From assembly GCA_013697625.1 (NCBI GenBank), contig JACCWN010000074.1, positions 1 through 41,703 of the forward strand: 41,703 nucleotides of DNA, given 5' to 3'. The notes below the pieces were generated by a model that worked only from the letters and a program-made list of their open reading frames with translations, did not search any database and was not told the origin of the DNA. Positions 8,789-17,309 of the stretch are shown here, in pieces (the stretch's first letter is position 1; each line of letters begins with the position of its first letter). This stretch comes from Legionella sp. (GTDB lineage Bacteria; Pseudomonadota; Gammaproteobacteria; Legionellales; Legionellaceae). The position numbers were made by a program, and so were the translations under genes.

Positions 8789-9877
8789 ATGATGAAATTA
8801 ATAGCATTCATATTTAGTTATATTGTTTTATGCCTGAGGTTACTGTCTCCTGGTGGCATTCGTGCTATAGCTGCTGAAAACATGGTATTACGCCAACAAT
8901 TAATAACATTGTCTCGGAACCAAAAACGAGGACCGAGGTTAACTTTTTTTGAAAAAATTACTTTTGGTCTTTTCACCTCAATGATTAGTGCAAAGCGATT
9001 AACACGGATTGCCATCCTCTTAAAACCAGCCACATTACTAAAATTTCATAAGGCCTTAGTAAATCGTAAATATCGTCTTTTATTTTCAAATAAATCATCA
9101 AAAAAACCAGGGCCCAAAGGACCTGATGAAAAAATTGTCAGTTTAATTATCGAAATGAAACAACGTAATCCCAGTTATGGCTACCGAAGAATTGCTATGC
9201 AAATAGCAGATGCATTTGGTATTGTCCTTGATAAGGATGTTGTTAGACGTGTGTTAAGTAAACACTATAAAAACGACCCTAAAGACACAGGGCCATCTTG
9301 GTTAACTTTTATTGGCCATATGAAAGACAGCCTTTGGTCTATTGATTTATTTCGTTCTGAATCCATTCACTTAAAAACCCATTGGATTATGGTAGTTATG
9401 GATCAATTCACGCGCCGCATTATTGGTTTTTCAACCCATGGTGGTGATGTGACTGGTAACGATTTATGCTGCATGTTTAACAAAATTATTACTAAAAAAC
9501 TACTACCTAACTATTTAAGCTCAGATAATGATCCACTCTTTCAATTTTATCGATGGAAGGCCAATTTACGTATTCTGGATATTGAAGAAATTAAATCAGT
9601 TCCCTATGTTCCAACGTCGCACCCTTTTATTGAAAGATTGATTGGTTCAGTAAGACAAGAGATACTAGATAAAACATTTTACTGGAATGCCTACGATTTG
9701 CAGAATAAGCTCGAATTATTTCAAAATTATTATAATGAAGAACGTTGTCATCACGGCATTGATGGGATTACCCCATTAAATAAAGCAGATGAACCATCAA
9801 GCACGGTGGTTTCCTTTGATAATTATCGATGGAAAAAGCATTGCCAAGGCTTATTTGAATTACCAATAGCTGCATAG
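8789..9877 (+). CDS. Integrase/transposase (rve DDE superfamily)
   Basis: The 362-residue DDE transposase begins with a helical segment (LALEN-like AENMVLRQQLITL) typical of integrases annotated as 'integrase core domain', then a helix-turn-helix/HTH_21-like region (RNPSYGYRRIAMQIADAFG). The catalytic core has D in SIDLF, D in YLSSDNDPLF and E in HPFIERLIGSVRQE, followed by the usual ending YYNEERCHHGIDGITP. All three acidic residues and full length are present, so it may be active. It lies inside the 13-bp inverted ends and is followed 78 bases later by the Rpn gene. A TATAAT lies only a few bases before the start. Confidence 0.9.
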   Translation: MMKLIAFIFSYIVLCLRLLSPGGIRAIAAENMVLRQQLITLSRNQKRGPRLTFFEKITFGLFTSMISAKRLTRIAILLKPATLLKFHKALVNRKYRLLFSNKSSKKPGPKGPDEKIVSLIIEMKQRNPSYGYRRIAMQIADAFGIVLDKDVVRRVLSKHYKNDPKDTGPSWLTFIGHMKDSLWSIDLFRSESIHLKTHWIMVVMDQFTRRIIGFSTHGGDVTGNDLCCMFNKIITKKLLPNYLSSDNDPLFQFYRWKANLRILDIEEIKSVPYVPTSHPFIERLIGSVRQEILDKTFYWNAYDLQNKLELFQNYYNEERCHHGIDGITPLNKADEPSSTVVSFDNYRWKKHCQGLFELPIAA

Positions 9878-9955
9878 GTACAAAAGAGACTACATGAGAA
9901 ATTATATCAAACGATGGTCACTTGAAATTAAATGAATAAGAAGAGATGAAATATC

Positions 9956-10816
9956 ATGTCACGATACCTTGACCCAAAAGCCGATGTAGTCTTTAAAAAG
10001 ATATTTGGTGAACACCCGAAGCTATTAATTAGTTTTTTAAATGCCTTGCTTCCATTGTCCCCCAATAGTCCTATTGTTACATTGACTTATCTGCAAAATG
10101 AACAGGTTCCAATTATTCCTGAATTCAAACGCACCATTGCTGATGTAAAATGTACTGATGCACAAGGAAGGGTCTTTATCGTTGAGATGCAAATGAATTG
10201 GACCGATCATTTTAAACAACGATTATTATTTGGAACCAGCCAGGCCTTTGTAAAACAACTGGAAAAGGGAGAAGAATATAAGTTTCTCCAGCCTGTTTAT
10301 GGATTAGGTATAGTTGCTGAAATTTATGAAAAAGCAACGTCTGAGTGGTATCACCACTATCAGTTGGTAAAAAAAGGAGATGCTGGCCACAGTGATTTGA
10401 TAGAACATTTACAACTTATTTTTATTGAATTACCTAAATTCCCCATTCAATCGTCGCAAGAAAAACAATTAAGATTATTATGGTTACGGTTTTTACGTGA
10501 AATTGATGAAAAAACGACAACCGTTTCAAAGGATCTTCTTGAAGTACCAGAAATAGCACAAGCCTTAGAACTTGCCGAAGAATCAGCTTATACGCCAGGA
10601 GAGCTTAATCTTTATGAAAGCTACTGGGATCAAGTCAGCCGAGAAAAAACACTTATTATGGATAAATATGCTGAGGGATTGGTAGAAGGTGAGGCAAGGG
10701 GAATTGAGAAAATAGCGATTAATATGCTAAAAGCAAACAAGTCGGTTGATGAGATCATTCTGTTTACTGGACTATCTGAGCAAGCTATAGCTCAACTGCA
10801 AAATAAAATAGAATAA
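9956..10816 (+). CDS. Rpn family recombination-promoting nuclease / PD-(D/E)XK transposase
   Basis: The 286-residue protein belongs to the Rpn (PDDEXK_2) family. It starts with the hallmark SRYLDPKADVVFKKIFGEHP. The nuclease core follows as E(F)KRTIADVKCTDAQGRVFI and EMQMNW (D-x-E-x-Q motif), then RLLFGTSQAFVKQLEKGEEY. The C-terminus carries the common tail in which a short repeat-like helix (IEKIAINMLKANKSVDEIIL) ends at GLSEQAIAQL. Family members cut DNA and promote RecA-independent recombination or act in phage defence. It is complete, has an AGAAGAGATGA ribosome-binding site, and sits inside the same inverted ends as the integrase. Confidence 0.88.
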   Translation: MSRYLDPKADVVFKKIFGEHPKLLISFLNALLPLSPNSPIVTLTYLQNEQVPIIPEFKRTIADVKCTDAQGRVFIVEMQMNWTDHFKQRLLFGTSQAFVKQLEKGEEYKFLQPVYGLGIVAEIYEKATSEWYHHYQLVKKGDAGHSDLIEHLQLIFIELPKFPIQSSQEKQLRLLWLRFLREIDEKTTTVSKDLLEVPEIAQALELAEESAYTPGELNLYESYWDQVSREKTLIMDKYAEGLVEGEARGIEKIAINMLKANKSVDEIILFTGLSEQAIAQLQNKIE

Positions 10817-10855
10817 ACTCAGCAAATGAAGAGGCTTTTTTAAAAAATTTAGCAT

Positions 10856-10868
10856 TTCGCTACAGACA
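10856..10868 (-). repeat. Right terminal inverted repeat
   Basis: TTCGCTACAGACA is the exact complement of the left end and lies 40 bases after the Rpn stop codon. Confidence 0.6.
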
Positions 10869-10932
10869 GGCTCGATTCGACTACGTACGGTGGTGGAAAG
10901 CCGAATTTGTGAGACTGGATTCGGCTACCCGA
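10869..10932 (+). ncRNA. Possible 3' remnant of a group II intron (domains V/VI)
   Basis: Directly after the element end, the sequence contains CTACGTACGGTGGTGG, which resembles the 3' strand of group II intron domain V. A perfect 8-bp stem follows (AGCCGAAT at 10899-10906, ATTCGGCT at 10919-10926) around a 12-base loop, as in domain VI, and then ACCCGAC as in intron 3' ends. The 5' strand of domain V is missing, so if real it is a fragment. No reverse transcriptase is present. The assignment is from pattern memory only. Confidence 0.35.
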
Positions 10933-10936
10933 CCTA

Positions 10937-12166
10937 TCATGCGGAGAACTGTTTGCCAAGCGTATGCTGGGAAGGCACACAGAAAGCTTTTATTTCTTCT
11001 AGTAAAAGTTTTATGTCTTCTGATTTGATACTTGGTAAATGCCCCAGTAACATCTTTTGTGAAAGGTTAATCCATTTTTTAATGAAAGGATCAGGAATAT
11101 GCCAACCACAGTCCTTTTTAAGGTGATTATTTGCTTGTTCAAGATTACGATAATAGCTTTCGCTTTCAGATTGCCTACTGTTAAACAAACAAATAGCCAA
11201 AGACTGAAGTTCATTGCTCATTGCGTCATTTGTAATAGTGAACTCTGAAAAAAATTGCATTATAAACTTTGCTTTTAAGTATTCCTCAAAGTATGTAAGA
11301 GCAAAATAACATGCATATTCTAAGGAATTGTTTTCGGATAGAGCGAATGCATTGTCTAAACATGATTCGTAATTACCACGATTTAAAATATGATCAATTT
11401 CAGGTTTTTCCGAATTTTTACAGGCTTGATACCTTAATATTTCTTGTTTTGGCGAAAATCCTTTGATCTTATCGGTAAAAAAGAAATTAACCGCAACCGA
11501 ATGCCCTATATTAAAAACTTGATGCCACCAACCTTGCGGTATATAAAGCGAATCACCTGGTTTTAGAAGTATAGAACGTGTTGTAGCATGCAAAAATTCA
11601 GGATAGATATCCACTGGTGCATTATGAACATGACTTATCTGACTTAGATTGAATTGACCATTGGTTAAAGGTGACATTGGATAAAGATATAAGCTATCAT
11701 CCGGAGAAAATAAATAAACTCTCTTATATCCTGCAATCTGACATAAATATCCATCTGTTGAATCATAATGTAGAGGTGATAGAGACAGGTTTTGCCCGGC
11801 CCAAAGATTCGGCTGATGAAATATCTTATTCTTTATCCAATCTGGTACTTGAATATCTTCTATTAGCTTTTCTTCTTTATTTCGTAATGGCTGGCGAGCT
11901 AGGTAGAACTTTGAAGCCTTATCTCCGTAAAGCACTTGTTCAAATCCAGTTTTCACAGTATGGTTGGATAATCTATTACGTTTATAATTTGAATTAAATT
12001 CAAAGAGATTGTTGGCTCGTGAGTCGCTGTCTCTTAAAATATCCATTAAATAGGCATTGGTCCATTTTCCTAAGGCGGGCCAATGTGAAATTGCACCATG
12101 GAAAACAAGAGGCTTCTCCTTTAGCATAGAAGAATTAAATATATTTTTATTGAAAAATCTTGTCAT
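10937..12166 (-). CDS. Cupin/JmjC-type Fe(II)/2-oxoglutarate oxygenase
   Basis: The 409-residue protein belongs to the cupin_8/JmjC (FIH-like) hydroxylases. N-terminal PLVFHGAISHWPALGKW is the family's entry motif. The iron ligands are H and D in SPLHYDSTDGYLCQIAGYK and the distal H in YIPQGWWHQVFN; the lysine in GYKRVYLF probably contacts 2-oxoglutarate. The C-terminal ~150 residues are helical. The final residues (PSQHTLGKQFSA) run into the intron-like debris, so the original end may have been replaced. It is the last gene of the NRPS/PKS operon, 71 bases after the glycine-type adenylation gene, with AAGGA before the ATG. A role hydroxylating an assembly-line intermediate or a protein is inference. 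Confidence 0.75.
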   Translation of the reverse strand: MTRFFNKNIFNSSMLKEKPLVFHGAISHWPALGKWTNAYLMDILRDSDSRANNLFEFNSNYKRNRLSNHTVKTGFEQVLYGDKASKFYLARQPLRNKEEKLIEDIQVPDWIKNKIFHQPNLWAGQNLSLSPLHYDSTDGYLCQIAGYKRVYLFSPDDSLYLYPMSPLTNGQFNLSQISHVHNAPVDIYPEFLHATTRSILLKPGDSLYIPQGWWHQVFNIGHSVAVNFFFTDKIKGFSPKQEILRYQACKNSEKPEIDHILNRGNYESCLDNAFALSENNSLEYACYFALTYFEEYLKAKFIMQFFSEFTITNDAMSNELQSLAICLFNSRQSESESYYRNLEQANNHLKKDCGWHIPDPFIKKWINLSQKMLLGHLPSIKSEDIKLLLEEIKAFCVPSQHTLGKQFSA

Positions 12167-12237
12167 GCTTAATATCCTTGTTTATTGACCCTCCAGCCTT
12201 TTATTGAATCAATAAATAGCATTAGCTGCGGTAATCA

Positions 12238-14007
12238 TCATTCATTGTATGCCAGAGATGCCATTGGCTCGAGTATATTGTTCAGACTTATGAGTGTGGG
12301 GTTTTCAAAAATCTGAAATAATTCAACCTGTGGCCATTGACTAAGTAGCTCAAGATGGAATGATACCGCATGCATTGATGTGAGACCACATGAAAAAAAA
12401 TTATCGTATTCATTGATATGGTTGATATTAATATATTTCGAAAGTAAGGCTGCAATTTCATTTTGTATTGCTGTTTGAAAGGTTTTACCAGTAAAAGAAT
12501 CATTATCCATTAAATTTCGTAATGCTTTTTGATCTAATTTTCCATTTGGAGTGCGTGTAAAACTATCTACTTGGCGTATGAAACGTGGCACCATATACCG
12601 CGGGAGAATTTCAGATAAATAAGTTATAGACTCTTTTGTTCTATCAGTAAATTTGTTTTCTGTGGATAATTTAATAAAGGCTACCAAACTGTCTATCTCA
12701 TTATGATCAATTAATGGAATCACCGCAGCTTCTTCAATGAAAGGAAGTGATTCTAATGCATCAACAATTTCCACGGGATCAACACGATGACCATTTATTT
12801 TTATAAATTCCTCATCCCGTGCAACATAATTTAATTTACCATCCTTATCAATATAACCCATATCCCCGGTGTGGAACCACCATTTTGAATCGGATTCATT
12901 GTAAATAAATTTTGCTGTATTAAGGTGAGTATTTCCAAAATAGCCTAAAGCAAGACCGATTCCTCCAATAATAATGCGCCCTATTGTACCCATAGCAACA
13001 GATAGACCCTCATCATCAACAATATCAATGACTGTGTTTTGAATTGGACTCCCTATTTTTTGTTCTCCGGGACATCCAATGGATTGGATGCTGGACCAAA
13101 CGGTTGTTTCTGTAGGCCCATAGACATTATAAACCTTGTCGGCGCGAGCATATAATATAGCACTTAATTGTTGCCCCAACATTTCGCCTCCAACCAACAA
13201 ATTTTTGAAATGGTATGCAGATGATAAATAAGGTAATAAACATTTTAATGATGAGGGTGTCGATTGATAAATCGTTGGTGAATAATCCATCAATAATCGA
13301 GCCAAATCTTGAGGAGAACTGGCTTGTCGTTCACTTGCTAATATTAATATATTACCACCTGACAAAGGTAGTGCGTATTCAAGAAAAAAGATATCAAATC
13401 CTGGGGAAGTGCCAGAAAGTACTTTATGATTGGAATCATCTATCAGAAGATCATTAAAAAAATCTAGAAGATTATTGGAACTGTTGATTTTTATTTTTAC
13501 AGCTTTTGGTTCTCCAGTAGAGCCAGAAGTAAAAATTCTATATGTCTCCGACCCAATCCGTTGCGATGGAATGATACGATCCCAGTTTGTATTAGTGTTG
13601 AAGACTAACTTTGGAACAAACGATGGCATCAAAGCTAAGCCCGGATGAAGTGGTAAATTTGGGTCATAAACAACAAAGCCACCATTTAATGCATCTGTCA
13701 TCATAAGAAGACGCTGAGCTGGAATTCGAAAATCAATGGGGATATAAGGGATGCCACAGTATTGACACCCAATCATGGCAACAATTAAAGAAATGCTTCG
13801 TGGTATACAAAGCAAGATTGCTGCCCCCTCTTCTATAGACATTGATTTAAACTGTTGTGCACATAAAAGTACTTGCGTATGTAGTTCACGATAGCTTATC
13901 GACTGATCTTCAAAAATTATGGCTGTTCTATTCTCATAACATTGGGCAGCAACAAGAAAATTATCTACAAAATTAAATACAACATGCTTTTTAATTCCAT
14001 TAAGCAT
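12238..14007 (-). CDS. NRPS adenylation-PCP didomain, glycine-like specificity code
   Basis: The 589-residue protein carries a complete adenylation domain (residues ~10-500): IFTSGSTGEPKAVKI (A3), GFDIFFLEY (A4), VYGPTETTVW (A5), HTGDMGYI (A7), INGHRVDPVEI (A8) and TPNGKLDQKAL (A10). A peptidyl-carrier domain follows with the attachment serine in FFSCGLTSMHAV. Aligning by eye to GrsA gives the pocket residues D-I-L-Q-L-G-V-V-W-K, differing from the published glycine code DILQLGLIWK only by two conservative changes. It overlaps the preceding KS-ACP-C gene by 8 bases, so the C domain of that protein probably uses this glycyl-PCP in trans. AAGG precedes the start. Confidence 0.88.
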   Translation of the reverse strand: MLNGIKKHVVFNFVDNFLVAAQCYENRTAIIFEDQSISYRELHTQVLLCAQQFKSMSIEEGAAILLCIPRSISLIVAMIGCQYCGIPYIPIDFRIPAQRLLMMTDALNGGFVVYDPNLPLHPGLALMPSFVPKLVFNTNTNWDRIIPSQRIGSETYRIFTSGSTGEPKAVKIKINSSNNLLDFFNDLLIDDSNHKVLSGTSPGFDIFFLEYALPLSGGNILILASERQASSPQDLARLLMDYSPTIYQSTPSSLKCLLPYLSSAYHFKNLLVGGEMLGQQLSAILYARADKVYNVYGPTETTVWSSIQSIGCPGEQKIGSPIQNTVIDIVDDEGLSVAMGTIGRIIIGGIGLALGYFGNTHLNTAKFIYNESDSKWWFHTGDMGYIDKDGKLNYVARDEEFIKINGHRVDPVEIVDALESLPFIEEAAVIPLIDHNEIDSLVAFIKLSTENKFTDRTKESITYLSEILPRYMVPRFIRQVDSFTRTPNGKLDQKALRNLMDNDSFTGKTFQTAIQNEIAALLSKYININHINEYDNFFSCGLTSMHAVSFHLELLSQWPQVELFQIFENPTLISLNNILEPMASLAYNE

Positions 14008-17002
14008 ATAAAATTGCCTTATCTAAATGATTTATAAAATGATGCGAAAGTCTTAGATATTCGTCTATCATAGACCTAATAGTACATTCCTGAAAGCGCT
14101 GTTTGTCATAATAGGTTGTTAAAATTAACTGATCTTTATTAACTTGAAAATTTAAACAAACCTCCGCGTAAAGCGGTTTATAACGAAATTCAGCTTCCTT
14201 CCATATCACATCTTTTATATTAATGCTGTAACCACGGTTTTGATTGTGAAACATAAATAAAATTTGATATGGACTTCCTCTCAATTTTGCTGAAGATACA
14301 ATCGAGTCAAGAGGCATACTTGAGTGAAGGACAGCCTCGGAAAAACTTTTTTTTGTTTCTTCCAAAATACCTAGAAAGTCTTCCAAATTATTAATATTAA
14401 TAGCAAGTGGCACATTGTTAATTCGGCAATCGATGTGTTTCAAAGTTAGGTGATCGCGATTGTTTAATGTTGTTCCAGTTAAAATCTTTTTGTCAGAAGT
14501 CCTAATCGCCAACCATAGATTTAAACAAGCGTAGAAAACGATAAAAGGTGTGGTTTCATAGTATCGACAAATCTGCCTAGACATGTCCCATATTTCTTTA
14601 GATATTATAATACTATATTCATTTGCTATATTAGATAATTCACTAGCATTATGAGATCCTGTATCTGCTTCGTATAAGCTAGTAGGACTTAGGCCCATTA
14701 GACGAGATTGCCAATAATGTTGGTCTTGAGTTCGCAAAATTTGTCCCTCATTTGGAGGAATAGAGTCGGATAGATCAAGCCTATGATCATTTATTTTCCG
14801 CTCTATTTTGCGTAATAAATTTTCAAGACCTGCACCATCCATTAATAAATGCGGAAAATTAATTGCCAAAAAATGATGGTTTTTATACTGTACATTTACA
14901 ATAATAGCACTAGGACCTTTTTCCAAATCAAATCTATGACCAAAAAAGTTTCTAAAATAAGTATCAATATCATCGTGATTAGACAGTATGATTGAGTCTG
15001 CTTTGATCATTCGCTCTCGCCTGTCGAATAATTCAATGCCAGCACCAGTCCACTTTAATCTGCATGTAAATGCTGGAATGCTGCCCAAAATTTCTTCAAG
15101 CGTTTTTATAAAATTATCCCAGTCTAAAGCAGTATCTGCTTTTAAACATAGGGGGACGTTGTAATTGCTAAAGGATCCGCGCTGCAACTTTTCGAGTAAG
15201 TAGAAACGGTTTTGAAATGGATTAAGGTATTTCTGCAATGTGGTTGTTATAACCGGGTCTTTCATTTTAATGGCAAGGTATTCACCAATTCTACAAGCAA
15301 GCATTTTTGGAGTTGGAAATTTATAAATATCATCTTGAGAGAGTATGACCCCACATAGTTTATTTATATCAGCAATCATACACACAGCCGTTATGGAATC
15401 GCCATATAAGTCGAAATAATTGCTAGTAACACTTATATCTGATACTGATAAGCTATTTTTATAAATATCTATCATTCTTAAGCAAAGTGTTTCGTGGTCA
15501 AATAGCATTTTATCGATCTTTTCTGACGAAGACTTTTTTTCAATTATGGACATCCTAGGTTCGACGTCGGACGACTTGTTAGCGGGATTCATAAATGCCG
15601 CTGATAAACCGCAGTACGTAGTTGTGGTGACAGACTCTAATTGTTTACTATGATTATTTGGGACTAAAGTGTAACGATGTAAGTTTTGAATTTCTAAGGA
15701 AACAGCTTTTGAAGGTGGGTTACTTTGAACATGTTCTAATATTATATGCGCATTGGTACCACCAACACCAAACGAACTGACACCACAACAATTACGAACT
15801 TGTAAATCAAGCATGGTGTTTTTACAAGACATTACAAAGGGTGAATTCTGAATATTTAGCAAAGGATTTGTCGTCATTAATCCAGCTGTCCCGGGATAGA
15901 TCCCATGTTTAAGCGCCAGTATTGACTTGATGAGTGAAATGACGCCAGAAGACCAAAATAGATGACCTATATTTCCTTTAACAGAACCAAGATATATAGG
16001 ATGGCCACTTTCAGCTTGTTGAAAACTGTCGACAAAGCGTTGAAGTGCGCGTACCTCAATGGGATCGCCAACAACTGTACCAGTAGCGTGACATTCTATA
16101 AATGCTAATTGATCTACAGATAACCCTGCGTTATCGTAAGTCTGCTTTAGAAGTTCTAATTGACCCTCTATTGAGGGTGCGCTAAAACTAACTTTACGGG
16201 CACCATCATTATTGCTTCCTGCGCCACGAAGGATCGCGTGGACATAATCGCCATCTTCTAAAGATTTTGACAAAGATTTAATAATGATGACACCTCCGCC
16301 ACTAGCAGGAACTGTACCGTCAGCATCGGCATCAAAAGGACGACATACGCCTGTTTTGGAATAAATGGAGCCAGATTGGAAGCTATAGTCTCCGTGCAAA
16401 GGATAGGTCACAGTTATTCCACCTGCAACGACTGCATCACAGCGTTTAGACCAAATTAAATGCGCTGCCTCAACTACAGCAACCAATGAAGAGGAACAAC
16501 CACTTTGCAAATTAAATGCCGTGCCTTTTAAATCAAATACATAAGAAGTACGCGTTGCTAGAAAATCAGCACCTTTATTCACATTTTCGAGTAATTCAGG
16601 TAGCTTCGCTATTTGTCCCTGAGCTATTAATGTGCTCAAATAATCATGATAAGTTGCATTACAAGCTTGAGATGCGACAACACCTACAATTCCTAATCCT
16701 TGACCACTGCAATATCCTGAATCAGCAAATGCAGTTTCTACTAACATGAGAAATTGTCTAAGTTGCGGATCCATTAACAATGCTTCTTGTTCGTTAATAC
16801 CATAACGCGCAGCATCAAAGAACTCAGTATTCAGTATGTCACATTTTGGACGAAGATCTGGAGACATATCACATGTTAATAGATCTTCAAAACAAACCTT
16901 TCCCTTGCATAATTGCTCCCAAAATGCTGCATAATTATCTGCACCTGGGACGGTGCAGGCCATACCGATGATTGCTAATGGTTCATTTTTAGAATATGTC
17001 AT
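14000..17002 (-). CDS. Hybrid PKS/NRPS protein: KS-ACP-condensation
   Basis: The domain order is ketosynthase, carrier, condensation. The KS (residues ~1-425) has its Cys in LQSGCSSSLVAV, His in ECHATGTVVGDP and His in VKGNIGHLFW, so it should condense. There is no acyltransferase, ketoreductase or dehydratase. The carrier serine is in FDLYGDSITAV (~536). The C domain (~590-1000) has PHLLMDGAG where HHxxxDG is expected; the catalytic second His and Asp-Gly are kept, the first His is Pro. I start at the ATG 17000-17002, because the frame extends only to a TTG without a better ribosome-binding site. It lies 4 bases after the Dabb gene and overlaps the glycine A-PCP gene. It should join a polyketide-bound acyl chain to that amino acid. 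Confidence 0.85.
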   Translation of the reverse strand: MTYSKNEPLAIIGMACTVPGADNYAAFWEQLCKGKVCFEDLLTCDMSPDLRPKCDILNTEFFDAARYGINEQEALLMDPQLRQFLMLVETAFADSGYCSGQGLGIVGVVASQACNATYHDYLSTLIAQGQIAKLPELLENVNKGADFLATRTSYVFDLKGTAFNLQSGCSSSLVAVVEAAHLIWSKRCDAVVAGGITVTYPLHGDYSFQSGSIYSKTGVCRPFDADADGTVPASGGGVIIIKSLSKSLEDGDYVHAILRGAGSNNDGARKVSFSAPSIEGQLELLKQTYDNAGLSVDQLAFIECHATGTVVGDPIEVRALQRFVDSFQQAESGHPIYLGSVKGNIGHLFWSSGVISLIKSILALKHGIYPGTAGLMTTNPLLNIQNSPFVMSCKNTMLDLQVRNCCGVSSFGVGGTNAHIILEHVQSNPPSKAVSLEIQNLHRYTLVPNNHSKQLESVTTTTYCGLSAAFMNPANKSSDVEPRMSIIEKKSSSEKIDKMLFDHETLCLRMIDIYKNSLSVSDISVTSNYFDLYGDSITAVCMIADINKLCGVILSQDDIYKFPTPKMLACRIGEYLAIKMKDPVITTTLQKYLNPFQNRFYLLEKLQRGSFSNYNVPLCLKADTALDWDNFIKTLEEILGSIPAFTCRLKWTGAGIELFDRRERMIKADSIILSNHDDIDTYFRNFFGHRFDLEKGPSAIIVNVQYKNHHFLAINFPHLLMDGAGLENLLRKIERKINDHRLDLSDSIPPNEGQILRTQDQHYWQSRLMGLSPTSLYEADTGSHNASELSNIANEYSIIISKEIWDMSRQICRYYETTPFIVFYACLNLWLAIRTSDKKILTGTTLNNRDHLTLKHIDCRINNVPLAININNLEDFLGILEETKKSFSEAVLHSSMPLDSIVSSAKLRGSPYQILFMFHNQNRGYSINIKDVIWKEAEFRYKPLYAEVCLNFQVNKDQLILTTYYDKQRFQECTIRSMIDEYLRLSHHFINHLDKAILYA

Positions 17003-17006
17003 GATC

Positions 17007-17309
17007 TTATAGACCATCAAAGTCTAAAACTATCGCATCATCTAATAATGGTTCCAATCGATTTTTAATAAAGGCTTGATGCAATGGATGGTTTTGATAA
17101 AGATAGCGATCTTTTTTATTTGCAAAGGTCATCACAAAGCAATGACTAAAGGTTTTATTATGAGCATTAGCGCCATCATTGGCTCCGAAATGATACGAAA
17201 CAATCTGTGAGATTTCTTTTTGCAATTCTCCAATTTCATGAAACAGATGATAAGCCTCATCAGAAGTTAATGTCGTAGCGAATTTAAATAAAATTACATG
17301 GTAATACAT
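17007..17309 (-). CDS. Dabb (stress-responsive alpha/beta-barrel) protein, cyclase-like
   Basis: This 100-residue protein has the Dabb (dimeric A/B barrel, PF07876) pattern: YYHVILFKF at the start, a central helix and SHCFVMTFANKKDRYLYQNHPLHQAF. The family includes olivetolic acid cyclase, which folds a linear polyketide using conserved histidines; His4 here and the NHPLH histidines are candidates. Its start overlaps the KS-ACP-TE gene by 16 bases and the KS-ACP-C gene follows at once, so it is translationally coupled between two PKS proteins. A cyclase role is inferred from this position. Confidence 0.75.
   Translation of the reverse strand: MYYHVILFKFATTLTSDEAYHLFHEIGELQKEISQIVSYHFGANDGANAHNKTFSHCFVMTFANKKDRYLYQNHPLHQAFIKNRLEPLLDDAIVLDFDGL

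Larger units (their letters stand above)
8706..10868. mobile_element. 2.16-kb insertion element: integrase plus Rpn nuclease between inverted ends
   Basis: Perfect 13-bp inverted ends, TGTCTGTAGCGAA at 8706-8718 and its complement TTCGCTACAGACA at 10856-10868, bracket an rve-type integrase gene and an Rpn/PD-(D/E)XK gene in the same orientation. The similarity continues imperfectly inward (…TTCTTGATT versus …ATGCTAAATT). The outermost TGT/ACA bases fit integrase-family transposons. No convincing target duplication flanks the ends. Both genes lie fully inside, so the Rpn gene seems to be cargo or a partner of the integrase. Confidence 0.65.

Noticed and set aside
11671..11997. Plus-strand 108-residue frame inside the oxygenase gene
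   Set aside because: Antisense to conserved JmjC motifs; no initiation site.
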